Assembly: GCA_013821825.1 (NCBI GenBank)
Contig: PNJK01000004.1
Span: 1 to 64,000 of the forward strand
Reading direction: 5' to 3'
Length of the DNA: 64,000 nt
Source of the DNA: Rhodobacter sp.
Lineage (GTDB): Bacteria; Pseudomonadota; Alphaproteobacteria; Rhodobacterales; Rhodobacteraceae
The translations under genes and the position numbers were made by a program. Numbering within the stretch: the stretch's first letter is position 1; each line of letters begins with the position of its first letter. Below, piece by piece: positions 43,644 through 52,999 of this stretch. The notes beneath the pieces were generated by a model that saw nothing but the letters and a program-made list of their open reading frames with translations, ran no database searches and was not told the origin of the DNA.

Positions 43644-45440
43644 GTGATCGAAGTCTATCGAAAGATTTTCCTCTTGCTGGATCGACGGGAGCGTCGGCAG
43701 TTCTGGCAGCTTACCGCCGTCATGATCCTTGTGGCCCTGATGGAGGTGGTTGGCATAACTGCCGTCCTGATGCTGTTGAACGTGCTCGCCAAACCTGAAC
43801 TCATTCACGATAACAGCGTGCTGAGCACGCTTTTTTCCGGCCTGGAATTTTCCAGCGATTTCCGTTTTTTGGTCGGACTTGCGGTATTTGTCCTTATGGT
43901 CGTCATGTTCGGGCTGGCAATCAAGGCGGGGGGGACCTACGCCGCGATCCGCTATGCTGCCATGCGTGGGTTCACGGTGTCGAGCCGCCTGCTTGGGGCA
44001 TATCTCAACCAACCCTATGTCTGGTTCCTTGACAGGAACAGTTCCGAGATTGGCAAGAACGTTCTGGTCGAGGTGGACGGTCTGGTTTCCCGTGTCCTGG
44101 CGCCGGCACTTCGCCTGATCGCCAGTGCGCTGATAGTTCTGGTTATCGTCGGCTTGCTGATGTTCATCGATCCCATGGTCACGCTGCTGTCTGCGGGCCT
44201 TCTGGGCGCGAGCTACGCCGCGGTGTACCTCATGCTTCGCGAGAAGCTCCACCATGTCGGCCAGGAAATGGTGCGGGCTCTTGGCGAGCGCTTCCGCACG
44301 GCGCAGGAGGCGATGGGCGGCATCAAGGATGTCAAGCTTCTGGGTCTGGAAGACAACTATGTCGCCGTCTACCGGAAGGCCGCCCAGAAATCGGCGCGAT
44401 CCCTGGCGGCAATCGGAGTTATTTCGGAACTTCCGCGCTTTGCGCTTGAGGCGATCACCTTCGGCACACTGCTTGCTTTGATCCTGCTGCTGCTTCTGAA
44501 CAGCGGCGGGGAGATCGCTGAAATTGTGCCGGTCCTTGGCGTCTTTGCCTTTTCCGTGATGCGTCTCTTGCCTGCTTTGCAGCAGATCTATCACGCGCTT
44601 GCATCGATCCGCGGAGGGCGGGCGGTGCTGGAGACTGTCGTCAACGACTATGTCTCGGCCCAATCCTTGGCCGACGTTACACGGCCGACCGCCGAGCCGC
44701 TGCGGATGGACAGACAACTGGACCTGTCCGGCATCGGATTCTCTTATGCCAAGACAGCGCGTCCGGCGTTGCAAGCGCTGGATATGAAGATCAATGCCCG
44801 AACCACCGTCGGGATCGTTGGTGGCACCGGAGCCGGGAAAACGACACTGGTCGATCTGATCCTTGGTCTTCTGACCCCGGATGAAGGGGTGATTTCCGCC
44901 GACGGAACCGCCGTCACTCCGGCAAACCTGCGCGCATGGCAGAAGTCGCTCGGATACGTGCCGCAAACGATCTTTCTGACGGACGATACGATCGCGGCAA
45001 ATATCGCTTTCGGCCTTCCAGCCGACCAGATCGATATGGCTGCGGTCGAGCGTGCGGCCCGCACTGCGGCCTTGCATGATTTCGTTTCGACCGACCTGCC
45101 ACAGGGTTATGGCACCATCGTGGGCGAGCGGGGAGTGCGCCTTTCGGGGGGCCAGCGGCAACGGATCGGGATCGCGCGCGCGCTTTACCGCGACCCCACG
45201 CTTCTGATCATGGACGAGGCAACGTCCGCCCTCGACAACATCACCGAGCGTGTCGTGATGGAGGCCGTGCAGAATATCCGCGCCGACAAGACCATCATCC
45301 TGATTGCGCACCGGCTTACCACGGTCCGCACCTGCGACACGATTTTCTTTCTGGAACAGGGCCGCGTCGTTGCGCAAGGCACGTATGACGAGCTGGTCAG
45401 CGGCAACGAAACATTCCGTAAAATGGCAATCGGGGTCTGA
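43644..45440 (+). CDS. ABC exporter, lipid-linked oligosaccharide flippase-like (PglK/MsbA type)
   Basis: A 598-aa fused exporter. The N-terminal half has about six helices (residues 20-320). The ATPase half has GIVGGTGAGKTTLVDLILG (Walker A, about 394), Q-loop GYVPQTIFL, signature LSGGQRQRIGIARAL, Walker B LLIMDEATSALD and H-loop IAHRLTTV. All catalytic motifs are intact. In a locus with an initiating transferase and polymerase but no visible Wzx, it is the best candidate for flipping the lipid-linked repeat unit. This role is inferred. Convergent with the polymerase gene. Confidence 0.88.
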   Translation: MIEVYRKIFLLLDRRERRQFWQLTAVMILVALMEVVGITAVLMLLNVLAKPELIHDNSVLSTLFSGLEFSSDFRFLVGLAVFVLMVVMFGLAIKAGGTYAAIRYAAMRGFTVSSRLLGAYLNQPYVWFLDRNSSEIGKNVLVEVDGLVSRVLAPALRLIASALIVLVIVGLLMFIDPMVTLLSAGLLGASYAAVYLMLREKLHHVGQEMVRALGERFRTAQEAMGGIKDVKLLGLEDNYVAVYRKAAQKSARSLAAIGVISELPRFALEAITFGTLLALILLLLLNSGGEIAEIVPVLGVFAFSVMRLLPALQQIYHALASIRGGRAVLETVVNDYVSAQSLADVTRPTAEPLRMDRQLDLSGIGFSYAKTARPALQALDMKINARTTVGIVGGTGAGKTTLVDLILGLLTPDEGVISADGTAVTPANLRAWQKSLGYVPQTIFLTDDTIAANIAFGLPADQIDMAAVERAARTAALHDFVSTDLPQGYGTIVGERGVRLSGGQRQRIGIARALYRDPTLLIMDEATSALDNITERVVMEAVQNIRADKTIILIAHRLTTVRTCDTIFFLEQGRVVAQGTYDELVSGNETFRKMAIGV

Positions 45441-45514
45441 CGACCCGCCCACAGACCAAGTATCCAGTCGCGACCAAAGCAGGACGACAGCAGCTCTACG
45501 GCGGAAGGTCGCAG

Positions 45515-45534
45515 GCCCCGAGCTGATCCGGGGC
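45515..45534. terminator. Hairpin between convergent ABC exporter and polymerase genes
   Basis: GCCCCG and CGGGGC flank an eight-base loop between two converging genes. There is no T-run, so a termination role is suggested by position only. Confidence 0.3.
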
Positions 45535-45624
45535 AAGGCTGTCGCGAAGTCATCGACGCCCGTGTGGCGGGCGATTCCAGTGCCGCAGCTTGATCCGCTA
45601 GCGCGGCCGGGGCCGACTGTGACA

Positions 45625-47064
45625 CTATTCCGATGCCCTCTGCCGGGCAGTCCGCCGTCGACGCCGCGTGGCGCCCTTGCCGGCCATGACCCAGCCTGGC
45701 TCCTGCGCTGCAACGTCAGGCCGCCAGAGGACATAGCCGGTCAGTCCCCCCGCAATCAGCCAGACATAGCTGACCAGCCCTGCATTCGGGATCTGGTCGA
45801 TCAGGGTTGCGCTTAGCACCAGCATGAGCCCCGGCGTGATCAATGATGGCCCGAATTTATTGTGCCTGATGACGTAGAAAACGATCGGTAATGTCAGAAG
45901 CCCGAAGTGGGCAACATAGCCGAGCCACCCATAAGTCCCGATCAGAATGACCCAGGCGCCGTCCGTGACGCTGACCATCTTGCCCGTGTCCGGATCATAA
46001 AGCTGGTTGCGCCCCCAACTACCCCAACCGAACAACGGTTTCTTGTTGGCATGCTCCAGCAGCGCATCCTCATTTTCCAGGCGGAACTTCAATGACTCTG
46101 CGCGCTCTTCATCGACCGACTTCGCGAATTCATACACAGCATCAACCGGAATCATGCCAGCCCCGCGCAACATCGGATAGAAGACAACCACAGCGGCGAC
46201 CACCATCGCGAAAGTCGTCTGCACGCGCCGACCGGTGAAAACGGCAAGTGTCGACAGAACTGCGGCAATCCCCAAAGCCGCAAGGTTCTTCGACACAAAA
46301 AGAATGATCGCCAGCCAGATGGCGGCAATCAGCCAACCTGAGGCTATCTGACCGTCTCGCAGCGCCTCACGCCACAAAGTCAGGGCTGAAACCAGGGCCA
46401 TGCACAGGAATATGCCGAGCATCAACCCATGGCTCAGAAACACGATCGGCCGGAACCCGCCCGCACGGATATGCTGGGCGAAGTCATGGGGAAAGAAGCC
46501 ATAGACCCAGGTGTGCAGCTGCGGGCTGAGCCGAACTTCGGCCAGTGCGGGCAAAGAATAGATCAGTGCGCCAAAGACAAAAGCCTTGAGCAGCGTCTTG
46601 TGCGCCTCGCGCGTGTTCAGATAGCGCAGGCCGATCCAGAAAGGGACGATCGAAATCATGACGGCCACGATTGTCGAGATCGCGTCGTAAAGGCCAAGCC
46701 CAGGAATGAACCGCGGCCCTGAAATGATTGGTTCGGAGTTCTGCAGGACAGTGACCAGAGGCGTCGCGATCAAAAGTCCGGTCAGCGCGACAATGACGAG
46801 CCGGCCAGACTTTCCAGCCCAGTCCCGGGCAAGACCAGCCTTCGACGCGTAGATCATGCTCAATGCAAGTGTACTCAGCGACGAGACCATCGTCTTGTCG
46901 AGATTGGGCAGAACCGGCAGGTCGATCACGGTAGCGGATGGCAGGATCAGATAACCCCCGAGGAGCGACCAAACCACTGCATTCTGCAGCGGCAATACTC
47001 GAAACAGGGCCAGCGTTACCACCGGCCAGCTGATCAGCATGAAATAGGCGAACGCGTTTGGCAT
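45625..47064 (-). CDS. O-antigen ligase/polymerase-like membrane protein
   Basis: A 479-aa protein with about eleven hydrophobic segments and one large periplasmic loop (about residues 320-385, containing RLENEDALLEHANKKPLFGWGSWGRNQL). The GWG motif plus late-loop position is typical of Wzy/WaaL-type glycan polymerases. The start is ATG 47064, after AAGG, giving MPNAFAYFMLISWP; the frame is open to 47133. The C-terminus is basic (TRRRRRTARQR). Likely polymerises or ligates the EPS repeat unit. Confidence 0.82.
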   Translation of the reverse strand: MPNAFAYFMLISWPVVTLALFRVLPLQNAVVWSLLGGYLILPSATVIDLPVLPNLDKTMVSSLSTLALSMIYASKAGLARDWAGKSGRLVIVALTGLLIATPLVTVLQNSEPIISGPRFIPGLGLYDAISTIVAVMISIVPFWIGLRYLNTREAHKTLLKAFVFGALIYSLPALAEVRLSPQLHTWVYGFFPHDFAQHIRAGGFRPIVFLSHGLMLGIFLCMALVSALTLWREALRDGQIASGWLIAAIWLAIILFVSKNLAALGIAAVLSTLAVFTGRRVQTTFAMVVAAVVVFYPMLRGAGMIPVDAVYEFAKSVDEERAESLKFRLENEDALLEHANKKPLFGWGSWGRNQLYDPDTGKMVSVTDGAWVILIGTYGWLGYVAHFGLLTLPIVFYVIRHNKFGPSLITPGLMLVLSATLIDQIPNAGLVSYVWLIAGGLTGYVLWRPDVAAQEPGWVMAGKGATRRRRRTARQRASE

Positions 47065-47353
47065 CCGAAGCCTTGGGCAGTTGAGAAGGAGGCACCTTCT
47101 TTTAACCGCGTTGGTCGCAAAAGGCCAATCCAATGCCAGGATGAGCGCGAAGATTCATTGAAGGTCGATGTCACGCATCATCGTGATGCTGCTTTCAAGC
47201 GGAATGCGACGATGCAATGTTTCGGTCGACTGAAGTCCGAACTGACGGATGGAAGTCTGGATTTCGCCAAAGAGTTTACCGCAGCCCCGGTTCCTGGGGG
47301 AAGCGAAGGAGTGCGGCCCATGGCCACAGCGCGCCAAATGTGCAGGTTTCAGG

Positions 47354-49354
47354 TCAGTCCAGGGCCAGGCTGGTCCCATCTCCGAAGGTAATGACTTCGA
47401 AGTTGACCAGCCAGGTGTCCTGATCGGGGCCGGTTACGCGGATTCCCTTGCCTTCGGGCTCGATGCCATAATCCTCCCTTGGGCCGAGCAAGACATAGGT
47501 ATCGGTGCCGAGCCCGCCATTCAGGCCGTCGCGCCCGGAGCTTTCAACGAAGGTGTCGTCGCCGCCGAGGCCTGCGAGATAGTCTTCCTCGTCAGTCCCG
47601 ACGATCCGGTCGGCGCCCTCGGTTACGCTGGCGGTGATCCCGTGCAGATATTGCGGACCGCCGCCCTCGCCCCACCACGACTTGCCCAGCGTCGACATTG
47701 CGGTCAGGAAACGCGATCGAGGCGTGCTGTCGCCGGGATAGGCGAAGAGGCCCCACGATCCCCAGCGCGACGGCGCGCCCATTTCGACAAATTGCATGAA
47801 GGGCCCGTCACCGATGTCACGCCAGCCGTCCCAAAGCTGACTGTAAAGCGCGCCCATCTCAGAGCTGCGAACGAAGTCTTCCATGATTTTCAACAGAGCT
47901 TCCGCTTCTTCCTCCGACATGCCTTCGACACCGAAACTGTGGTGCATGTGCTGGCCGCCTTCGTAGGCGACAAAGCGCAGGCCGAGCCGGTTTGCGATCT
48001 GCCGCTGGGTGGAGAGCATCTCCAGCACATCCGGCACGGTGTCCACATTGGTCGCTCGTTGCGAGACTGTCTCATAGAGCCAGGCAAAGGCATTCGCGGG
48101 GGACTCTGCAAACTTTCCAACCAATTCGGCGCGCAGCGCCGGATCGCTGGCAATCGACCCGCCAAAGTAAAGCGTACCGGCCACTTCCTCGAAAACCGTC
48201 TCTGGCGGGGTGAAAGCGTCCGGGTCGCGACTCTCCCAGATGCGGGAGGTGAGCTGCAGATCCGTCAGCCATGCATTGCCCGATTGGGTCCCAAGAACAT
48301 TCACAAGCCGTGCGGGGGCTTCGCTCTTGTAGACGTCCTCCCAGATCAGCGCCAATTCGGTTGCCGCCTTCGTCTGGTAGGCGAAGATGGATTCCCAATC
48401 ATCGGCAATCTCTTCACCCCATTCAGCGATGGCCATTTCACGCAGCCACTGGAATTGCCCGAAGGATCCGTTCCAGTGTTCGTTGGAGTATTCGACATGC
48501 GCTTTCAGGCGCGGATCAAGTTGATCGCGCACATAGCTTGCAAAGCGTCGGTTGTAGTCTTCATCCGCCTTGTGCGGCATCGTGAACCAGGGGTCGATAC
48601 CTGCCTCGTTGGCAAGGCGGACCATAAGTTCCACCGGGACCCCCTTGCCAGACCATGTCGCGTCGTCGGGCTTGGGGCGATCGTTCCAGACGGTCTGTTC
48701 GGAATTGTTCGTTTCCATCCAGTCCATGAAGCGCAATTCTCGTGCATCCGTCACCACGGCCAGCCAGTCGGGATCGAATACGGCGCCGGCTTCGGCAAGG
48801 GCGATGTGATCGGCGCGCAAAAGGGACATCTGGCGGATTGGATCGTCTGGATTGATCCGGGTGATGTTCAGCCAGAAGGGGCCGCCCTCGGCGTTGTCAA
48901 AAATGATGCGCCCGGGCGCGGAACTGACTACGGTTGCGTTTCCGCCCATCTCCAGCGTGGCGGAGCCGGCATGGGTGAGGACATAGCGGCCAGCGCGACT
49001 TTTGGCGCCAAAAGGTGAATCCCACGCCCAGATCGTACGTATGCCTTTCATTCCCGGAGGAATACGGATGGGGTAGCCATTCAAATCCAGATGGCCGCCA
49101 GCAGCGAGTTCTGAATTCGAAAGGGTTTCCCAATCATCGTTGGCATAGGCAAAGAAGGGTCGCATCATGCGTGCCCGGTCCAGCAGCGGCAAAGCCGTTG
49201 ACCAGTCGCTGATGGAAGTAAGGCCATAGGAGATTACGGGATCCGACACGCCCAATGCTTCGGCGGCAGAACTTGAGGGCAGAGCCAGCGCAATGGCCAG
49301 GACAAAGCAGGCTGGCGGCGGGGCGCGGGGCGACAGGGTTGGAAAACCGTTCGA
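47354..49354 (-). CDS. Secreted glycosidase-like protein with C-terminal RTX-type calcium repeats
   Basis: A 666-aa protein with a Sec signal (PPACFVLAIALALPSSSAAEA). A long catalytic-like region contains AHVEYSNEHWNGSFGQFQWL (an NE pair as in clan-A acid/base sites) and later RFVAYEGGQHMHHSFG (possible nucleophile Glu), consistent with a TIM-barrel glycoside hydrolase. The C-terminal ~110 residues hold GTDEEDYLAGLGGDDTF and GRDGLNGGLGTDTYV, RTX nonapeptide repeats. ATG 49354 has GAGG upstream; the frame is open to 49441. It probably trims or binds the EPS. The GH family number is not assigned. Confidence 0.7.
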   Translation of the reverse strand, partial: SNGFPTLSPRAPPPACFVLAIALALPSSSAAEALGVSDPVISYGLTSISDWSTALPLLDRARMMRPFFAYANDDWETLSNSELAAGGHLDLNGYPIRIPPGMKGIRTIWAWDSPFGAKSRAGRYVLTHAGSATLEMGGNATVVSSAPGRIIFDNAEGGPFWLNITRINPDDPIRQMSLLRADHIALAEAGAVFDPDWLAVVTDARELRFMDWMETNNSEQTVWNDRPKPDDATWSGKGVPVELMVRLANEAGIDPWFTMPHKADEDYNRRFASYVRDQLDPRLKAHVEYSNEHWNGSFGQFQWLREMAIAEWGEEIADDWESIFAYQTKAATELALIWEDVYKSEAPARLVNVLGTQSGNAWLTDLQLTSRIWESRDPDAFTPPETVFEEVAGTLYFGGSIASDPALRAELVGKFAESPANAFAWLYETVSQRATNVDTVPDVLEMLSTQRQIANRLGLRFVAYEGGQHMHHSFGVEGMSEEEAEALLKIMEDFVRSSEMGALYSQLWDGWRDIGDGPFMQFVEMGAPSRWGSWGLFAYPGDSTPRSRFLTAMSTLGKSWWGEGGGPQYLHGITASVTEGADRIVGTDEEDYLAGLGGDDTFVESSGRDGLNGGLGTDTYVLLGPREDYGIEPEGKGIRVTGPDQDTWLVNFEVITFGDGTSLALD

Positions 49355-49762
49355 CATCTGGAAGAGCCTCATGTGGAAAAGCCTCATGGGCGCCCGGAGG
49401 CGGGTCTCGTCCTTGAAGTCTAGCAGGCGGGAATTCGGCACGTCCAGTCACGGTAGCGTCTTCTTGCCGGATCGATCGTCAATTTCGGGCGGCATGACGG
49501 GCGGCGACATCTCTGGCGCGAAGGTGACCGCCTGAACCCCGCAGCAGCATTTGAACAACGAATGGACCTCGCAATGGGTTCGGCCTTTGGGGCGGCATTG
49601 CCGTCCTTTTGACCGGGGTGCTCAGGTCATCCTGGTCCCGCGCCCCGGGGGCCCAACGATCTTTGAGGATCTGGTGCGGGTGGTCTGACCCCAGTTCCGC
49701 AAGTCGGCATGTCCGGTTTTTTCCGGACCGGCTATCAATGAGCGAAACGGCGGGGGGTGATG
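49355..49762. other. Intergenic stretch before the IS remnant
   Basis: A 408-bp gap with no recognisable gene. It includes a six-base inverted repeat around a T6 loop (GTCCGG-TTTTTT-CCGGAC, 49711-49728). Terminal inverted repeats of the neighbouring IS remnant could not be delimited here. Confidence 0.45.
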
Positions 49763-50455
49763 ATGAGCAGCCTTTTCTGACTGACGGACGCGCAGATGGC
49801 CCGGCTGCAGCCCTTCTTTCCCAAGAGCCACGGCAAGCCTCGGGTGGATGACCGGCTGTGCTGAGCGGGATGATCTTCATCAATCGCATTGGGTGGCGTT
49901 GGTGCGATGCGCCCCGGGAGTATGGCCCGCTGAAGGCACCGAGCAGACGACCGGCATGATCGACGCGACCTACCTCAAGGCGCACCGCACGGCTTTGAGC
50001 CTGCGGACGAAAAAGGGGGCCCGACGACCAGCGCGGAGGCTTGATCGGGCGTGCGAAGGGCAGGTTGAGCGGAAAGCGGCAGGCTGTGAGGGACGCCAGG
50101 GGTCGCCCCTTGAGGTTCTTCATGACTGCGGGCCAGGCCGGGCGACTTCACCGGCGCGGCGGCACTACCAAGCAGTCTTCCCGCCGCCGAATGGCCGATA
50201 GCCGACCGGGGCTACGATGCCGACTGCTTCAGGGAAGCGTTGTAAGACCAAGGGATACGTCCCTGCATCCCGGGCCGGAAGTCGCGTGGCAAGCCTGTCA
50301 AATACGAGAAGCGCCGCTATCGCCGCCGCTATCGGATAGAGGTCATGTTCGGTCGCTTGAAGGAGTTGCGCCGCGTTGCCACGCGATACGACAGGTGCGC
50401 CAAGGCCTTCCCCCCCCCCGTCGCCCTCGCCGCAACCGTCATGTTCTGGCTATGA
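49763..50455 (+). mobile_element. IS5-family (IS427-like) transposase remnant
   Basis: Fragments in several frames match an IS5-type DDE transposase: MSSLF, stop, LTDAQMARLQPFFPKSHGKP, then LSGMIFINRIGWRWCDAPREYGP, MIDATYLKAHRTALSLRTKK, RLIGRAKG, GRPLRFFMTAGQ, the end-domain RIEVMFGRLKELRRVATRYD and VALAATVMFWL before the stop at 50453. It has an early TGA in place of a Trp codon, frameshifts, a deletion between the DAPREYGP and MIDATYLK blocks, and a run of ten Cs near 50410. Inactive. Confidence 0.78.
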
Positions 50456-50598
50456 GCATCAATGAGTCTGGAGCCTGGCGGAGGCAGGGGTCGATTTCGG
50501 TCTTCCCCGCCCCGGAAGGTCCCTCTGATCTGGTCAAATGACGCGCCCGGCATTCGCGGGGCAGTTTGTGTCTTGGGCCAGTGAATTCAGGATTTTGT

Positions 50599-50615
50599 GG
50601 GGGGCTATGCCCCCC
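50599..50615. terminator. Strong GC hairpin downstream of the GST gene
   Basis: GGGGGGC and GCCCCCC flank a three-base loop, about 20 bp past the end of the minus-strand GST gene. There is no U-tract on the GST strand; on the plus strand it is preceded, not followed, by T-rich sequence. Possible terminator, low certainty. Confidence 0.35.
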
Positions 50616-50632
50616 GCGACCGTCATTTGAGG

Positions 50633-51292
50633 TCAGGCCGGTTCTGCCATCCTTGCAGCCCACATCTGCCGGAACGCGGGGCGGGACTGGCAGGATTCAA
50701 GCCATGTTTTCACTGCCGGGAATTCTGCGATCAGGGTCGGGTGGTCCTGTGCGTATCGCAGGCATTCGGCAAGGTTGAGGTCTGCGACAGTGAACCGGTC
50801 AGAGACGAGGTGGCTATGGGTGGCAAGATGGGCCTGAAGCCTGCGCAGAGGCCGGCGGAGTTTTTCGGCGGCGATTGCGATTGCTGCCTGGCCTTCCGGG
50901 GTGGCCTCTCCGCCGTCACGCAGGACGTAGGTAATCTCGATGGCGCTATTTTCGACCGCGGTGACGGCGAAGAGTGTCCACTGGTCGATCAGTGCTGCCT
51001 CGGCCGGGGTCTGGGGGCCGATGGCGCCGCCACGGGTTCGGGCGATGTGGTTGGTGATGGCAAGGGATTCGGTCAGGGTCAGGTCGCCCTCGACATAGGC
51101 GGGGACCTGGCCAAGGGGGTTGACCCTGAGAAACTCGGGCGAGTTGGTGTTCAAGGGCGCGTCCGGGGCCGAGGCCCGCTCCAGACGATAGGCCTGGATC
51201 ACCGGAACATGGGTGAAGGGCAACCCCAGTTCGTAAAGCAGCCAGATCGGGCGCGAGGCGCGGGACCGGACAACGCCGTAGACGGTAATCAT
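50633..51292 (-). CDS. Glutathione S-transferase family protein
   Basis: A 219-aa cytosolic GST. N-terminal thioredoxin-like domain: YGVVRSRASRPIWLLYELGL with a Ser in the active-site region, NPLGQVPAYVEGDLTLTESLAI (glutathione-binding cis-Pro and ES). The alpha-helical C-terminal domain ends RFTVADLNLAECLRYAQDH. Start ATG 51292 has GGAG at eight bases; the earlier in-frame start at 51316 lacks one. A broken relative of its C-terminal domain lies at 7205-7390. The detoxified substrate is unknown. Confidence 0.9.
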   Translation of the reverse strand: MITVYGVVRSRASRPIWLLYELGLPFTHVPVIQAYRLERASAPDAPLNTNSPEFLRVNPLGQVPAYVEGDLTLTESLAITNHIARTRGGAIGPQTPAEAALIDQWTLFAVTAVENSAIEITYVLRDGGEATPEGQAAIAIAAEKLRRPLRRLQAHLATHSHLVSDRFTVADLNLAECLRYAQDHPTLIAEFPAVKTWLESCQSRPAFRQMWAARMAEPA

Positions 51293-51658
51293 GAAGGAAA
51301 CTCCTGCAGGGTTCACGCCAACCTAAATCTTATGCAGAGCGATAAAAAGGGGGGGGGGCTGTGGGCCCGTCGCAGCCTGAGGTGCGGCGTCTTTTGCAAC
51401 AGGAATCGCGCATGACCGGGCCTGCTCCCATCTCTGCCAGCGCTGCCCTTGTCGATCGCGACCGTCGGGCTGAGATGGTCGGGCGACCCGATGACGTAGC
51501 GGCGGTAGCTGATTCTGGGCGGGGCATCAGCATTTCAGGTGCGACGGGTTCCGGAACCGGGCCGCCCCTAGTGTTCTTTGGCCTTGTTTGATTGGGATCA
51601 AGGCAAGAAAGCGCCCTCTGTGTCATCCTGTCCACTTGACAAAATGAGGGAGGTTCAA
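51293..51658. other. Intergenic stretch between GST and PPK2
   Basis: A 366-bp divergent interval containing a run of nine Gs near 51350. No recognisable gene is seen on either strand. The promoter of ppk2 is probably near 51580-51640, where the sequence is less GC-rich. Confidence 0.45.
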
Positions 51659-52642
51659 GTGGAAGAAGGCACGGCAGAGTTGGCCCCACGACCGGTCCCC
51701 GCCCGGGATGAAGCGGCAGAGATGGTCGCAGAAACGGTTCCCGTTCGGGCTGAAACGCCAGCGTCAGGAGGGGTGCGAAGTTTCCCGGATGCCGGGGCCA
51801 GCACTCTGCGCCAGGCCTTCGAGGCAGGCCGGTATCCTTATGCCCGGCTGATGGGTCGCAGGGTTTACGAGGCGGAAAAGGCCAGGTTGCAGGCCGAGCT
51901 TCTGAAGGTTCAGATCTGGGCGCAGGAGACCGGGCAGAAGTTCGTGATCCTGATGGAAGGGCGTGACGCGGCCGGCAAGGGCGGCACGATCAAGCGGTTC
52001 ATGGAACATCTGAACCCGCGCTACGCCCGGGTCTGCGCGCTGACGAAACCCAGCGATGTGGAAAAGGGGCAGTGGTTCTTTCAACGCTATATCGCGCATC
52101 TGCCAACTGCCGGAGAAATGGTGTTCTACGACCGTAGTTGGTACAACCGCGCCGGGGTCGAACGGGTTATGGGCTTCTGCTCGCCTACGGAATATATGGA
52201 ATTCATGCGCCAGGCCCCTGAACTGGAGCGGATGCTGGTCCGGTCGGGAATCCGGCTTTACAAATACTGGTTCAGCGTGACCCGGGAAGAGCAGCGCGCG
52301 CGGTTTCTGGCGCGCGAGACTGACCCCTTGAAGATGTGGAAGCTGTCGCCGATCGACAAGGCCAGCCTCGACAGGTGGGACGACTATACCGAGGCGAAAG
52401 AGGCGATGTTCTTTTACACCGACACCGCCGATGCACCCTGGGAGATCGTGAAGTCGAACGACAAGAAGCGGGCGCGGCTGAACTGCATGCGGCACTTCCT
52501 GTCCACGATTGATTATCCCAACAAGGATCATGCGGCGATCGGAACGCCCGACCCGCTGATCGTGGGGCGGGCGGTGCAGGTTCTGCACATGGGCCCCGGC
52601 ATATATGACACGGCCACGCATCCCGCCATGCAGCGCGGCTGA
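51659..52642 (+). CDS. ppk2: Polyphosphate kinase 2
   Basis: A 327-aa PPK2-family enzyme, which transfers phosphate between polyphosphate and nucleotides. Walker A GRDAAGKGGTIKRF, lid-region motif YIAHLPTAGEMVFYDRSWYNRAGVERVMGF (split Walker B FYDRSW), and KLSPIDKASLDRWDDYTEAKEAMF are all family-typical. The first ~60 residues are Ala/Glu/Pro-rich and poorly conserved. GTG 51659 with GGGAGG five bases upstream is the best start; the frame extends to a TTG at 51578. One-domain form. Confidence 0.92.
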   Translation: MEEGTAELAPRPVPARDEAAEMVAETVPVRAETPASGGVRSFPDAGASTLRQAFEAGRYPYARLMGRRVYEAEKARLQAELLKVQIWAQETGQKFVILMEGRDAAGKGGTIKRFMEHLNPRYARVCALTKPSDVEKGQWFFQRYIAHLPTAGEMVFYDRSWYNRAGVERVMGFCSPTEYMEFMRQAPELERMLVRSGIRLYKYWFSVTREEQRARFLARETDPLKMWKLSPIDKASLDRWDDYTEAKEAMFFYTDTADAPWEIVKSNDKKRARLNCMRHFLSTIDYPNKDHAAIGTPDPLIVGRAVQVLHMGPGIYDTATHPAMQRG

Positions 52643-52659
52643 GCGGATGGCGGTCTGCC

Positions 52660-52945
52660 GCCGGGGCTCGGCCTCGGCAGGTCGTGGCGACGGGGCACGG
52701 TCACGACCACGCGCTTCACAATGACGAGCCGTGTCCGACCTGCGGCCATGCGCAGGGGCCGACGGCCGGGGAGGTGTCGCGTCTGACCGGTTGGCGCGAC
52801 GCGGTGGTGCCGGTGGCGGGGATCACGATGCGGTCATGCTCGGGCGCGCTGTTCGTGCCGGTGCTGACCTGGCAGCTGGGGATCGGGCTGGCCCGGATCG
52901 CCTGGGTCTTCGTCTTGACACTTGGCACGGCGCTGGTGACGCGGG
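52660..52945 (+). pseudogene. NicO-type nickel/cobalt exporter remnant (C-terminal part)
   Basis: The frame reads GHGHDHALHNDEPCPTCGHA followed by GPTAGEVSRLTGWRDAVVPVAGITMRSCSGALFVPVLTW and RLAWVFVLTLGTALVT-like helices, the pattern of the His-rich loop and following helices in NicO/RcnA proteins. It then diverges at about 52945. The 5' half with the first helices is missing and the 3' end is cut just before the MATE gene. Confidence 0.72.
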
Positions 52946-52999
52946 AATCCTGTCAAACCCCACCTTGTGAAGGTCCTGCGGCACGGGTAATCCGGAGGC

